Below are positions 35,321-43,856 of a stretch of DNA of 64,000 nt, piece after piece. Numbering within the stretch: the first letter of the stretch is position 1; every line of letters begins with the position of its first letter. Source of the stretch: Gleimia hominis (GTDB lineage Bacteria > Actinomycetota > Actinomycetes > Actinomycetales > Actinomycetaceae); assembly GCF_032085515.1 (NCBI RefSeq), contig NZ_JASXSX010000002.1, positions 62,001 through 126,000 on the forward strand, read 5' to 3'. The notes below the pieces were generated by a model that was not told the DNA's origin, searched no databases, and worked only from the letters and a program-made list of their open reading frames with translations. Position numbers and translations under genes: made by a program.

Positions 35321-36189
35321 TCCACGACGTTGGCCAGCAGCATCGCCCGCGTCATCGGCCCCACCCCACCGGGGTTCGGGGTGATCCACCCGGCCACCGC
35401 ATCCACGCCATCGGCGACGTCACCCGCGATCCGGGTTTTGCCCTCATGCGTTTCACGCGACACCCCCACGTCCAGCACAATCGCTCCGGGTTTCACCATG
35501 TCCGCAGTAACGATCCCCGCTACCCCCGCAGCAGACACAACCACGTCCGCAGCCCGCACGTGTCGGCTCAGATCCCGCGTCCCCGTGTGGCACAGCGTGA
35601 CCGTCGCATTTACCTCCCGCGTGGTCAACAGCGACCCGATCGTCCTGCCAACCGTGGTCCCACGCCCAATGACGCACACGTGCTTGCCGTTCAGATACAA
35701 GTTATTGCGCCGCAGCAGTTCCACCACCGCCCGGGGCGTACATGGCAGCGGATTATCAATCAACCCATCGACCGACAGCAACATCCGCCCCAAGTTCGTT
35801 GGGTGGAGCCCGTCCACGTCTTTAGCTGGATCCACCGCCTCAAGCAACAAATTCGTATCCACCTGCGGCGGCAGGGGCAACTGCACAATATAGCCCGTGA
35901 GTGCCGGATTGCGATTAAAGGCCTCAATCGAACGTAAAATCTGTTCCTGCGTGGCGGACTGCGGCAAGTCAATGCGGAACGATTCAATCCCCACTTCCTT
36001 ACAGTCCCGGTGTTTGCCCGCCACGTACGTTTGCGAAGCTGGATCTTGCCCCACCAAAATCGTTCCCAAACCTGGGGTTATACCTTTATTTTTGAGGTCC
36101 TGCACCCGGGTCTTCAGCTCGTTCTTAATCTGCGCGGCGCAACGCTTCCCATCTAAAGGCTTCGCCGCTCCTGCCCATGGAAACCTCAT
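35299..36189 (-). CDS. folD: Methylenetetrahydrofolate dehydrogenase/cyclohydrolase
   Basis: Bifunctional enzyme interconverting 5,10-methylene-THF and 10-formyl-THF, 296 residues. Family motifs are ILVGQDPASQTYVAGKHRDCKEVGI (Tyr/Lys of the active site), YIVQLPLPPQVD, AKDVDGLHPTNLGRM and GRGTTVGRTIGSLLT, ending PNPGGVGPMTRAMLLANVV. The ATG overlaps the glyA stop as ATGA, so it is translationally coupled to glyA. With glyA and purU it forms a one-carbon group. Its 3' end has a degenerate duplicate downstream. Confidence 0.96.
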   Translation of the reverse strand: MRFPWAGAAKPLDGKRCAAQIKNELKTRVQDLKNKGITPGLGTILVGQDPASQTYVAGKHRDCKEVGIESFRIDLPQSATQEQILRSIEAFNRNPALTGYIVQLPLPPQVDTNLLLEAVDPAKDVDGLHPTNLGRMLLSVDGLIDNPLPCTPRAVVELLRRNNLYLNGKHVCVIGRGTTVGRTIGSLLTTREVNATVTLCHTGTRDLSRHVRAADVVVSAAGVAGIVTADMVKPGAIVLDVGVSRETHEGKTRIAGDVADGVDAVAGWITPNPGGVGPMTRAMLLANVVEAAERTA

Positions 36190-37469
36190 TGCTGCAACCC
36201 TTCGTACAGTGGGAACGCATCCGTCAACGCTTTCACGCGGCCACTCAGCTGCTCGGTATCCACCTGGCCGGCCGCCGCCTGCACCAAGGTTTGCGCGATA
36301 ATATCGGCAACTTCTTCGAACTCGGCGGCGCCAAACCCACGGGTCGCAAGCGCTGGCGTGCCAAGACGCAAACCCGAAGTAACGCGGGGTGGGCGCGGGT
36401 CAAACGGCACTGCGTTACGGTTCACTGTGATCCCAACCGCGTGCAACGCGTCCTCACCTTCTTGCCCATTCAACTTCGAATCGCGCATGTCCACTAGTAC
36501 CAAGTGCACGTCCGTCCCCCCGGTAACCAGGGTAATACCTGCGCGTTTCACATCATCTTGCAACAACCGGTCCGCAATGATGCGCGCTCCCTCAACAGTG
36601 CGGCGCTGCCGGTCTTTAAACTCCTCGGTTTGAGCCACCTTCATAGACACCGCTTTCGCAGCCACCACGTGCATTAATGGCCCGCCCTGCTGACCGGGAA
36701 ACACCGCGGAGTTTAGTTTCTTGCCCAGCTCCGGGTCACGCGAAAGGATCATCCCAGACCGCGGCCCACCAATCGTCTTGTGCACCGTGGTGGTCACCAC
36801 GTCCGCGTACGGCACCGGGTTTGGATGCAGACCCGCAGCCACTAAGCCAGCAAAATGCGCCATATCCACCCACAGGTAAGCTCCCACATCATCGGCAATA
36901 CCGCGAAAAGCCTGGAAATCCAACACCCGTGGGTAAGCAGACCAGCCGGCAATAATCACCTTCGCCTTATGCTCCACGGCAGCAGCTCGGACCTCATCCA
37001 TTTCAATACGCATGGACTTCTCGTTCACGTGGTAAAACTGGGCGTCGTACAGTTTGCCCGAAAAGTTCAACCGCATCCCGTGCGACAGGTGCCCCCCGTT
37101 ATCTAACGCGAGCCCCAAGATCGTGTCCCCAGGTTTAGCCAGCGCAGCTAGCACCGCCGCGTTCGCTTGCGAACCCGAATGGGGTTGCACGTTCGCATAC
37201 TGCGCGTCGAACACTTCTTTAGCGCGTTCGATCGCCAAGTTCTCCGCGATATCCACCTGCTCACAACCGCCGTAGTAACGGCGCCCAGGGTAGCCTTCCG
37301 CGTACTTATTCGTCAGCACCGACCCCTGTGCCTGCAGCACTGCGCGGGGCACGAAGTTCTCTGACGCGATCATTTCCAAAGTTCCGCGTTGACGCTCAAG
37401 CTCACCATCTAGAACCTGTGCGATTTGAGGGTCAAGTTCCGCCAAGGGCAGATCATTAAGTTTTGTCAC
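36186..37469 (-). CDS. glyA: Serine hydroxymethyltransferase
   Basis: PLP enzyme converting serine and THF to glycine and methylene-THF, 427 residues. MIASENFVPRAVLQAQGSVLTNKYAEGYPGRRYYGG is the N-terminal signature. The PLP lysine is in VVTTTVHKTIGGPRSGMIL (family TTTHKTLRGPRGG). The GTG start is set by AGGAGG 5 bases upstream. Coupled to folD through overlapping stop/start, 57 bases after purU. Confidence 0.97.
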   Translation of the reverse strand: MTKLNDLPLAELDPQIAQVLDGELERQRGTLEMIASENFVPRAVLQAQGSVLTNKYAEGYPGRRYYGGCEQVDIAENLAIERAKEVFDAQYANVQPHSGSQANAAVLAALAKPGDTILGLALDNGGHLSHGMRLNFSGKLYDAQFYHVNEKSMRIEMDEVRAAAVEHKAKVIIAGWSAYPRVLDFQAFRGIADDVGAYLWVDMAHFAGLVAAGLHPNPVPYADVVTTTVHKTIGGPRSGMILSRDPELGKKLNSAVFPGQQGGPLMHVVAAKAVSMKVAQTEEFKDRQRRTVEGARIIADRLLQDDVKRAGITLVTGGTDVHLVLVDMRDSKLNGQEGEDALHAVGITVNRNAVPFDPRPPRVTSGLRLGTPALATRGFGAAEFEEVADIIAQTLVQAAAGQVDTEQLSGRVKALTDAFPLYEGLQQ

Positions 37470-37526
37470 GTAAACCTCCTGAAGTCCAGATTTAGTGTAA
37501 CGCAATCACGCTTTTTCAGAATCCGA

Positions 37527-38381
37527 CTAGTCGAAAACTACGGTGCGGTCTCCGTTAAGCAGTACCCGGTGCTCACTGTGCCACCGCACCGCCTGAGCTA
37601 GGACCCGCCGCTCCACATCTTGCCCGCGCGCCACCAGGTCCGACGTCGTATCCCGATGGGTTACCCGCGTGACGTCCTGTTCAATTATCGGCCCCTCATC
37701 CAAATCCGCGGTCACGTAATGAGCGGTTGCCCCTATCAGTTTCACGCCCCGATCGTGTGCCTGCGCATACGGCCTCGCGCCTTTAAAAGACGGTAGGAAC
37801 GAGTGGTGAATATTAATCACGTTGCCCTCTAATTCCCGGCACAGCTGTTCGGAAAGAATCTGCATGTACCGCGCCAAAACCACGAGTTCCACGCGTTCGG
37901 AATGCACTAGGTTCAGTAGTTCCCGCTCCGCTTTCGGTTTAGACTCCGGCGTAACTGGAATGCATAGAAAAGGCACGCCGTAGAACTGGGCCAGCGGCGC
38001 CAAATCCGGATGGTTCCCCACAACCGCCACCACGTTGATTGGCAGCTGCCCCTCCCGGTGGCGGTACAGCAGGTCGGACAAACAGTGACCCTCCCGTGAC
38101 ACCATAATCAGGGTGCGGAGCTGCTCACCCAACCCATGCAGTTCCCACCGGGCCTCAAAATCCGCAGCGAAATCAGCCATGGCCTGCTCAATCCGGTGGC
38201 GGCCCGCTTCAATCGAAAGTTCAACGCGCATGAAGAACAGGTGCGTGTGCGGGTCACCGAACTGCTGGGATTGAATAATGTTCCCACCCGCAGCTGCGAT
38301 CAGTCCCGTCACCCTAGCTACAATACCGGGCCTGTCGGAACAAGACAGGGTCAGCACGAAAGCGTCCTCGTTAGATTCCAT
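37527..38381 (-). CDS. purU: Formyltetrahydrofolate deformylase
   Basis: Hydrolyses 10-formyl-THF to formate and THF, 284 residues. N-terminal ACT domain (FVLTLSCSDRPGIVARVTGLIAAAGGNI) and C-terminal formyltransferase-like domain with NHPDLAPLAQFYGVPF, VINIHHSFLPSFKGARPYAQAHDRGVKLIGATAHYVTADLDEGPIIEQD. The catalytic Asn/His/Asp set is intact. The ATG before ESNEDAFV is chosen, 7 bases after TATGGT (38389-38394) and lacking a Shine-Dalgarno, thus possibly leaderless. With glyA and folD it can balance formyl, methylene and free folates. Confidence 0.95.
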   Translation of the reverse strand: MESNEDAFVLTLSCSDRPGIVARVTGLIAAAGGNIIQSQQFGDPHTHLFFMRVELSIEAGRHRIEQAMADFAADFEARWELHGLGEQLRTLIMVSREGHCLSDLLYRHREGQLPINVVAVVGNHPDLAPLAQFYGVPFLCIPVTPESKPKAERELLNLVHSERVELVVLARYMQILSEQLCRELEGNVINIHHSFLPSFKGARPYAQAHDRGVKLIGATAHYVTADLDEGPIIEQDVTRVTHRDTTSDLVARGQDVERRVLAQAVRWHSEHRVLLNGDRTVVFD

Positions 38382-38436
38382 AGCCCTAACCATAGGACAC
38401 TTCACGCTCCCCACGCCCACGCGTCCGCACTGTCGC

Positions 38437-38506
38437 GCCGGGTGCTAAGCCGGGGCGCACCAGATTAGCAAGCCGGGTGTTAGGCCCAGGCGCACCCGAT
38501 TATCGA
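38437..38506. repeat. 35-base tandem repeat upstream of purU
   Basis: Two 35-base units (38437-38471 and 38472-38506), both starting GCCGGGTG and sharing about three quarters of their bases. They fill most of the 173-base spacer between gpsA and purU. No gene is seen in this spacer. Confidence 0.75.
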
Positions 38507-38554
38507 GTTGAACTGTCCCGCATCGGGGTCGGCCCGGGCACGTGAGACCTCAGG

Positions 38555-39616
38555 CTATTTTTCGCCTCCGAAGAATTTGGACCACGGCATGTCCAGCGGC
38601 GCATCCTCTTCAATGATTGAGTACAGGTAGCGGCACAGGGGGAAATCCTGTGGTTTCACCACGCCGCGTTCCGTCAGTGGTTTCAACGCACCCCCAACCA
38701 CGCGGATCGCGTTGACACCCTCCAGGGTCACGCCTTTCATGAGGGAATCGCGCACCTCTGAGAACGGACGGCCCTGCCCCACGAACTCACCGGCACGCAC
38801 GTTGCGCCCGCCCATGGAGGTTACGAACATGTCCCCAACCCCGCCTAGGCCATCGGAGGTTTCTGGCACCCCTCCCAGCAGCTGCATGAACTGGCGTAGT
38901 TCCTTCTGCCCCTGCGCAAAAACGGCTGCGTTGTAGTTGTAACGAATGTACCGGTCGTCCTGTTTCCCTTCTTTAATTGTCAGGCCCTGCCCGAGCCCTG
39001 CGGCGAACGCGTAAATGTTCTTCATGCACGCCCCGATTTCGTGGCCCAAGAAGTCCGTGGACGTCCACACATGGTAGTAGTCCGTGCGGAACAGGCCTGC
39101 TAAGTAATCGAGTGCCGCCTGGTCCTCACCGCAAAAAACTACGCAAGTATCGTGATGCACCGCCAGTTCACCCGCAATGGAAGGCCCCACAATCGCTGAC
39201 CACGACACGGAATCGCGCAACTCGGGCGTGAAGTAGGTTTTCAGCACGTCCGGCAGCATGTGCAGCGTACCGTCTTCGTCCGCTTCCATCCCCTTGGTGA
39301 TCGACAGCACGCGCATACCTGGTTTAACCAGTTGCGACAGGTGTTTGCCCGCAAAATGCACCCCGAACGAGTTCACTCCCGACATCGCCACGTCCGCACC
39401 TTCAAACGCTTCATCCGCGTCTTCCAGCTGGTAGGCCGTGACCCCGTCGTTCACCTTCAACCCCAGATTCGGGTGGGTCCCATCCTTTTGGATAGATGCG
39501 ATTATGTCTTGGTCAAGGTGCGTACCCACCAGGTGAACTTCGTGCCCATTTTCAGTCAGTGGAAACGTCAACGCGGTCGCCATGATGCCCGCACCGAGGA
39601 TCGCTATTTTCGCCAT
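38555..39616 (-). CDS. gpsA: Glycerol-3-phosphate dehydrogenase-like NAD(P) oxidoreductase
   Basis: NAD(P)-dependent dehydrogenase of the GpsA family, 353 residues, expected to interconvert DHAP and glycerol-3-phosphate. Rossmann motif AILGAGIMATAL (usual GpsA reads GxGxWGxAL), SITKGME, AIVGPSIAGEL, catalytic Lys region EIGACMKNIYAFAAGLGQGL and GVGDMFVTSMGGRNVRAGEFVG. Several motif positions differ from standard GpsA and a long middle insert is present, so a related sugar-phosphate substrate is possible. AGGAG lies 7 bases before this ATG; an earlier ATG is too close. It follows the SorC-type regulator after 17 bases, which suggests that regulator controls it. Confidence 0.8.
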   Translation of the reverse strand: MAKIAILGAGIMATALTFPLTENGHEVHLVGTHLDQDIIASIQKDGTHPNLGLKVNDGVTAYQLEDADEAFEGADVAMSGVNSFGVHFAGKHLSQLVKPGMRVLSITKGMEADEDGTLHMLPDVLKTYFTPELRDSVSWSAIVGPSIAGELAVHHDTCVVFCGEDQAALDYLAGLFRTDYYHVWTSTDFLGHEIGACMKNIYAFAAGLGQGLTIKEGKQDDRYIRYNYNAAVFAQGQKELRQFMQLLGGVPETSDGLGGVGDMFVTSMGGRNVRAGEFVGQGRPFSEVRDSLMKGVTLEGVNAIRVVGGALKPLTERGVVKPQDFPLCRYLYSIIEEDAPLDMPWSKFFGGEK

Positions 39617-39633
39617 ATTCATTCTCCTTTTAA

Positions 39634-40629
39634 TTACTGTTTTTGAAACTGTTTTTGAAACCTATTTTTGCTTGAGGGGGTCGCTACATCTAAATCCCGT
39701 GCCCCCTGCGGGGTATTTGCACAGCCATCCAGCACGCGGCGCGCCACCGTGGCGTCAGTGATCACCACGCGGGCGTACCCACCGGCTAAAACGGCGCTGA
39801 GTGCCGGTACTTTCTCGACCTCATCGACAATGGCTATCGCGTGGGCTTGCCGCAGCTCCTGCAGTGAAATTGAAATGGTGCGGCTCTCAAGGGATTGCGA
39901 AAGGGGCACACCGTTTGCATCCACATAGTGCGACAGCACGTCTGCGACGCCCTGACGGTTTTGAATTGCTTCAATTGCGCTGGCGTCCAAGTAGCCGGAT
40001 TCAACCAGCACCGAATCCACGGACACGGCCCCGGGTGAGTAGATGATGTGCTCAGCTTTCGCGGCGTTCACCAGGGTGCGGGCAATACTCGGTTCGCCGC
40101 GCAGCGCGTCCCCAAGTGTTTTATTTGCCGTAATCGCCGGGGCCGGTAGGGAGTACCCCACCCCGGGGGCGCGTCGGGCCATCACCCCGATTGAACGGGA
40201 CACCGCTTCGTCCCCCGTTTGCACGGGGCCGCCGTTGGTTTGGTAAATCTTCGCGTTAGGTGCCCAGCTTTGCGGTAGTTCCTCCGCCACCCGTCCGACT
40301 GTTCGCCCCCACGACACCGCCACGCGTTTTGGGGTTGGCTCCAGGTCCGCCAGGTAGCGCGCCGCCACTTGCGCCACATTCCCCGCCTCAGGGGAGGCCA
40401 CCACGATCGCGCGTTCCAGGTGGAAGCACTGCTCCAGCCCTTGTTCCAGCTCCCGGTTGCGGGCCCGCGGGTGATTAATCGTGATCGTCACTAAGCCGCT
40501 TGCGCGGGCCTGCTCCAGCAAACGCCCAACAGTCCAGCGGGTGCACCCGAGTTTTTTCCCAATCGCAGACTGGGTTTGTCCCTCGAAGTAATAAAGTTCG
40601 GCGGCGGTCACCATGTCGTCTTCGCGCAT
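39634..40629 (-). CDS. SorC/DeoR-type sugar-binding transcriptional regulator
   Basis: Cytoplasmic regulator, 331 residues. N-terminal helix-turn-helix (AELYYFEGQTQSAIGKKLGCTRWTVGRLLEQARASGLVTI) and a SorC-type C-terminal effector domain related to phosphosugar isomerases (VAVSWGRTVGRVAEEL, ADVLSHYVDANG, HAIAIVDEVEKVPALSAVLAGGYARVVITD). Effectors of the family are phosphorylated sugars. The start is the ATG with GGAGGAGG about 10 bases upstream; the reading frame is open further but without support. The last codons are a 12-base tandem duplication giving FQKQFQKQ. Likely controls gpsA immediately downstream. Confidence 0.88.
   Translation of the reverse strand: MREDDMVTAAELYYFEGQTQSAIGKKLGCTRWTVGRLLEQARASGLVTITINHPRARNRELEQGLEQCFHLERAIVVASPEAGNVAQVAARYLADLEPTPKRVAVSWGRTVGRVAEELPQSWAPNAKIYQTNGGPVQTGDEAVSRSIGVMARRAPGVGYSLPAPAITANKTLGDALRGEPSIARTLVNAAKAEHIIYSPGAVSVDSVLVESGYLDASAIEAIQNRQGVADVLSHYVDANGVPLSQSLESRTISISLQELRQAHAIAIVDEVEKVPALSAVLAGGYARVVITDATVARRVLDGCANTPQGARDLDVATPSSKNRFQKQFQKQ
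39637..39660 (-). repeat. 12-base tandem duplication at the sorC-type gene end
   Basis: CTGTTTTTGAAA (plus strand) occurs at 39637-39648 and 39649-39660, perfect and in frame, encoding Phe-Gln-Lys-Gln twice just before the stop. A partial third copy follows at 39661. Confidence 0.9.
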
Positions 40630-41110
40630 CGGATTACCCGCCTCCTCCGGCAAAATCGTCGCTTCGCAGCTAAGCTGTGGCGCCCGCCGATTTGTGCATA
40701 AAGCCCGCCGCATAAAGCCCGCGTCTCTTGCATATCCTTGCAAGCGCACCTCCAGCATGCCACACGAGTGCGCACATGTGTACGCGAACGCAAATTCTGC
40801 TCATAAGTGCAGGCTTTTTAAAAGAAAGTGGTTTTGAGCGCCAGCTTTTTTGTGCGTCGAGAAAGCAGTTATCTATCACCTGCACTTCCAGCGGCATAAG
40901 AGTGCGCGCCTGGGTGGGCCAATTGGTCACTCCCCCAGGCGCGCTTAGTGTTAGCAGCTGCTTAAGTGCCGCTGCTGTGAAACTTCCTCTCTCCGCGTCA
41001 AACGGAGTTTCCACGCAGAAGCGGTGCTACTGCGTAAGTAGCGTTTCTGCGCAGCGGTGATGCCACCTTTGCGGCGGCACCTTTGCAGCAGCGGCGCTGT
41101 AATCTCGTGG
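40630..41110. other. 481-base spacer between mdh and the SorC-type regulator
   Basis: No gene can be supported. It contains a perfect 14-base tandem pair except for the last base (40696-40709, 40710-40723), a CTTGCA direct repeat at about 40727-40744 that could be a regulator site, and an 11-base perfect stem GCGCGCCTGGG/CCCAGGCGCGC (40904-40914, 40934-40944) with a 19-base loop. Near mdh lies a small inverted repeat GCTACT/AGTAGC (about 41025-41041) and a GCGGYR...CACCTTTGC direct repeat (41055-41095). The long stem may end mdh transcription; no T-tract is present. Confidence 0.6.
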
Positions 41111-42097
41111 TTACTTAACGAACCCGAGTTCACGCACGGCGTCGCGTTCTTCCTCCAGTGCTTTCACGTTCCGTTCAATTCCAGCGCGGGTACGATCGGA
41201 GATCTCGAGGTCCTTCACGACCTCCCACTCACCACCGTTGGAACGCACCGGGAACCCGAAGATCAGACCTTCCGGCACACCGTACGATCCGTCGGACGCA
41301 ATCCCCGCGGTCACCCACGTGTGCTCGGGCGTGCCCTGCACCCAGTCGTGCATGTGGTCAATCGCCGCGCCCGCAGCGGAAGCCGCGGAAGACGCTCCAC
41401 GCGCCTCAATGATCGCAGCGCCCCGCTTCGCAACCGTGGGGACGAAGTAGTCATCAAGCCAAGCTTCGTCCACCAGGTCCGCCGCCGGCTTGCCATCCAC
41501 AGTTGCATAAGACACGTCCGGGTACTGGTCTGCGGAGTGGTTGCCCCACACCACCATGTCTTTAATAGTTGAAACCGGTTTACCCGTCTTGTGTGCAAGC
41601 TGTGACAACGCCCGGTTGTGATCCAGACGCATCATCGCGGTGAACCGCGAAGCCGGTACATCCGGTGCCGCAGAAGCAGCGATCAACGCGTTCGTATTCG
41701 CGGGGTTACCCACAACCAGCACGCGCACGTCATCAGCCGCACCATCGTTGATCGCCTTACCCTGCGGGCCAAAAATACCACCGTTCGCAGCCAGCAGGTC
41801 AGCACGCTCCATCCCCTTCGTGCGTGGACGCGCACCCACCAGGAACGCCGCGTTCGTGCCCTCAAAGGCCTTCGCAGCATCGTCGTAAATATCCACCCCA
41901 GACAGCAGTGGGAACGCGCAGTCATCCAACTCCATCGCGGTGCCCTCAGCGGCTTTAACTGCCTGCGGGATCTCCAACAAATTCAACTTCACAGGCGTAT
42001 CCGGGCCAAACACCTGGCCCGAAGCGATGCGGAACAAAAGGGCGTAACCGATATTACCGGCCGCACCCGTTACCGTAACGACGCGAGGTTCAGACAT
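41111..42097 (-). CDS. mdh: Malate dehydrogenase
   Basis: NAD-dependent malate/oxaloacetate interconversion in the TCA cycle, 328 residues, cytosolic-type MDH as in Actinobacteria. NAD site TVTGAAGNIGYALLFRIASG at residues 8-27; GARPRTKGMERADLLAANGGIF with the mobile loop Arg; VVGNPANTNALI; MMRLDHNRALSQLA with the Asp; VWGNHSADQYPDV with the catalytic His. AAGGAG lies about 8 bases upstream of the ATG. Precedes no coupled gene; pgi is 83 bases upstream on the same strand. Confidence 0.96.
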   Translation of the reverse strand: MSEPRVVTVTGAAGNIGYALLFRIASGQVFGPDTPVKLNLLEIPQAVKAAEGTAMELDDCAFPLLSGVDIYDDAAKAFEGTNAAFLVGARPRTKGMERADLLAANGGIFGPQGKAINDGAADDVRVLVVGNPANTNALIAASAAPDVPASRFTAMMRLDHNRALSQLAHKTGKPVSTIKDMVVWGNHSADQYPDVSYATVDGKPAADLVDEAWLDDYFVPTVAKRGAAIIEARGASSAASAAGAAIDHMHDWVQGTPEHTWVTAGIASDGSYGVPEGLIFGFPVRSNGGEWEVVKDLEISDRTRAGIERNVKALEEERDAVRELGFVK

Positions 42098-42180
42098 ACC
42101 AAAAACTCCTTCAACGTTGTTGTCTCTGTCTCATTACTAATATTAGTGCGCTCCCTCAGTTCGAGAGCGCGAAAGTGGTC

Positions 42181-43842
42181 CTAGTTATCCCGCTTCTCCA
42201 AGTAGTAGTGAATCAACCCGGCAGTGGAACTATCCTGCTGGTCAATCACCGACTCATCGCCCCCCACCGCGGGCGTAAGTTCTTTGGCAAGCTGCTTACC
42301 CAGCTCAACGCCCCACTGGTCGAACGAATCAATGCCCCACACAACGCCTTGCGTGAACGTGATGTGCTCGTAAAGTGCGATCAACTCTCCCAGCGTCCGC
42401 GCATCCAAACGCCGCGCCATAATGGACGTGGTCGGCCGGTTACCCGCAAACACCCGGGCCGGTACAATCGCCTCATCCGTGCCTTCTGCCCGCACCTCGC
42501 TCGCGGTCTTCCCGAACGCCAACGCCCGGGTCTGCGCAAAGAAGTTCGACAAGAATAGTTCGTGCATGTCTGCATCCCCATCACGGTACGGCGCCTTCGT
42601 GTTCGCAAACGCAATGAAGTCCGCCGGAATCAGCCGCGTCCCCTGGTGAATCAACTGGAAGAACGCGTGCTGACCGTTAGTACCTGGCTCCCCCCAGAAC
42701 ACTTCCCCCGTATCGTACGTAACCGGGCTGCCATCTGCCCGCACGCCCTTACCGTTCGACTCCATGGTGAGCTGCTGCAAATACGCGGGGAACCGATGCA
42801 GGTACTGCGAGTACGGCAGCACCGCATGCGAATGCGCACCCAAAAAGTTGGTGTACCAAACATTCAACAGCCCCATGAGCACAGGCACGTTCTGTTCCAG
42901 CGGTGCGGATTTGAAATGCTCATCCATCGCGTGGAAGCCCGCCAAGAACTCACGGAACACATCCGGCCCAAACACGATCGCCAAGGACGTGCCCACAGCC
43001 GAGTCCACCGAGTAGCGGCCGCCAACCCAATCCCAGAACCCAAACGCGTTCTGCGGGTCAATCCCAAAGGCCTCCACCTTATCCAGCGCCGTGGAAACCG
43101 CCGCGAAATGCGACCGCACCGCCTGTGCTTCATCAACTTCCGGATCTACCTTCCGCAACGAATCCAACAGCCAGCCGCGCACCACCCGCGCGTTCGTCAG
43201 CGTCTCCAACGTCGTGAACGTCTTCGAAGCTACCAGCACCAACGTGGTTTCCGGATTCAAATCCGCCAGCTTCTCCGCCGCATCCTGGGGATCAATATTA
43301 GAAATGTAACGCGCATCCATCCCCTTGCTCGCATAGGGTTTCAACGCCTCATACACCATCACGGGCCCCAGGTCTGAACCACCGATCCCGATGTTCACAA
43401 CCGTCTTAATTAACTTACCCGTAACACCCTTGCGTTCCCCATTGCGGATCTGGTTAGCAAACGCGTAGATCCGCGCCAATTCCTCATGAACATCCGAAAC
43501 CACATTCTGACCATCCACCCGCAACTGCGCATCCGCTGGAAGGCGCAACGCCGTGTGTAAAACCGCGCGGTCCTCCGTCACATTAATGTGCTCCCCACGC
43601 AGCATCGCTTCCCGATGGCCCTCCAAATCCACTTGGCGCGCCAAATCCGTCAGCAACTCCACCAGCTCGTCATCCACCAGATTCTTCGACAAATCCACAT
43701 GCAAATCAGCAGCATCAAAACTGAACTTCTGGTACCGCTGCGGGTCCTGCTCGAACCACTCCCGCAAGTTCGGCGTAAACTGCGCTGCCTTCTGCTTCAA
43801 GGCCTGCCACGCCTCCAACTTCGTGGGATCCACAATGTTCAC
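42181..43842 (-). CDS. pgi: Glucose-6-phosphate isomerase
   Basis: Interconverts glucose-6-P and fructose-6-P, 553 residues, eukaryotic-like long form. Motifs are VVNIGIGGSDLGPVMVYEALKPY, FTTLETLTNARVVR, WVGGRYSVDSAVG, MESNGKGVRADG, GEPGTNGQHAFFQLIHQGT (catalytic Glu/His) and the C-terminal SFDQWGVELGKQLAKEL with Lys. The GTG start is preferred to a TTG two codons earlier, because AGAGGA is better spaced (8 bases). It starts 14 bases after the phosphofructokinase stop, so the two glycolytic genes are probably co-transcribed. Confidence 0.96.
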   Translation of the reverse strand: MNIVDPTKLEAWQALKQKAAQFTPNLREWFEQDPQRYQKFSFDAADLHVDLSKNLVDDELVELLTDLARQVDLEGHREAMLRGEHINVTEDRAVLHTALRLPADAQLRVDGQNVVSDVHEELARIYAFANQIRNGERKGVTGKLIKTVVNIGIGGSDLGPVMVYEALKPYASKGMDARYISNIDPQDAAEKLADLNPETTLVLVASKTFTTLETLTNARVVRGWLLDSLRKVDPEVDEAQAVRSHFAAVSTALDKVEAFGIDPQNAFGFWDWVGGRYSVDSAVGTSLAIVFGPDVFREFLAGFHAMDEHFKSAPLEQNVPVLMGLLNVWYTNFLGAHSHAVLPYSQYLHRFPAYLQQLTMESNGKGVRADGSPVTYDTGEVFWGEPGTNGQHAFFQLIHQGTRLIPADFIAFANTKAPYRDGDADMHELFLSNFFAQTRALAFGKTASEVRAEGTDEAIVPARVFAGNRPTTSIMARRLDARTLGELIALYEHITFTQGVVWGIDSFDQWGVELGKQLAKELTPAVGGDESVIDQQDSSTAGLIHYYLEKRDN

Positions 43843-43856
43843 GATCAATATCCTCT

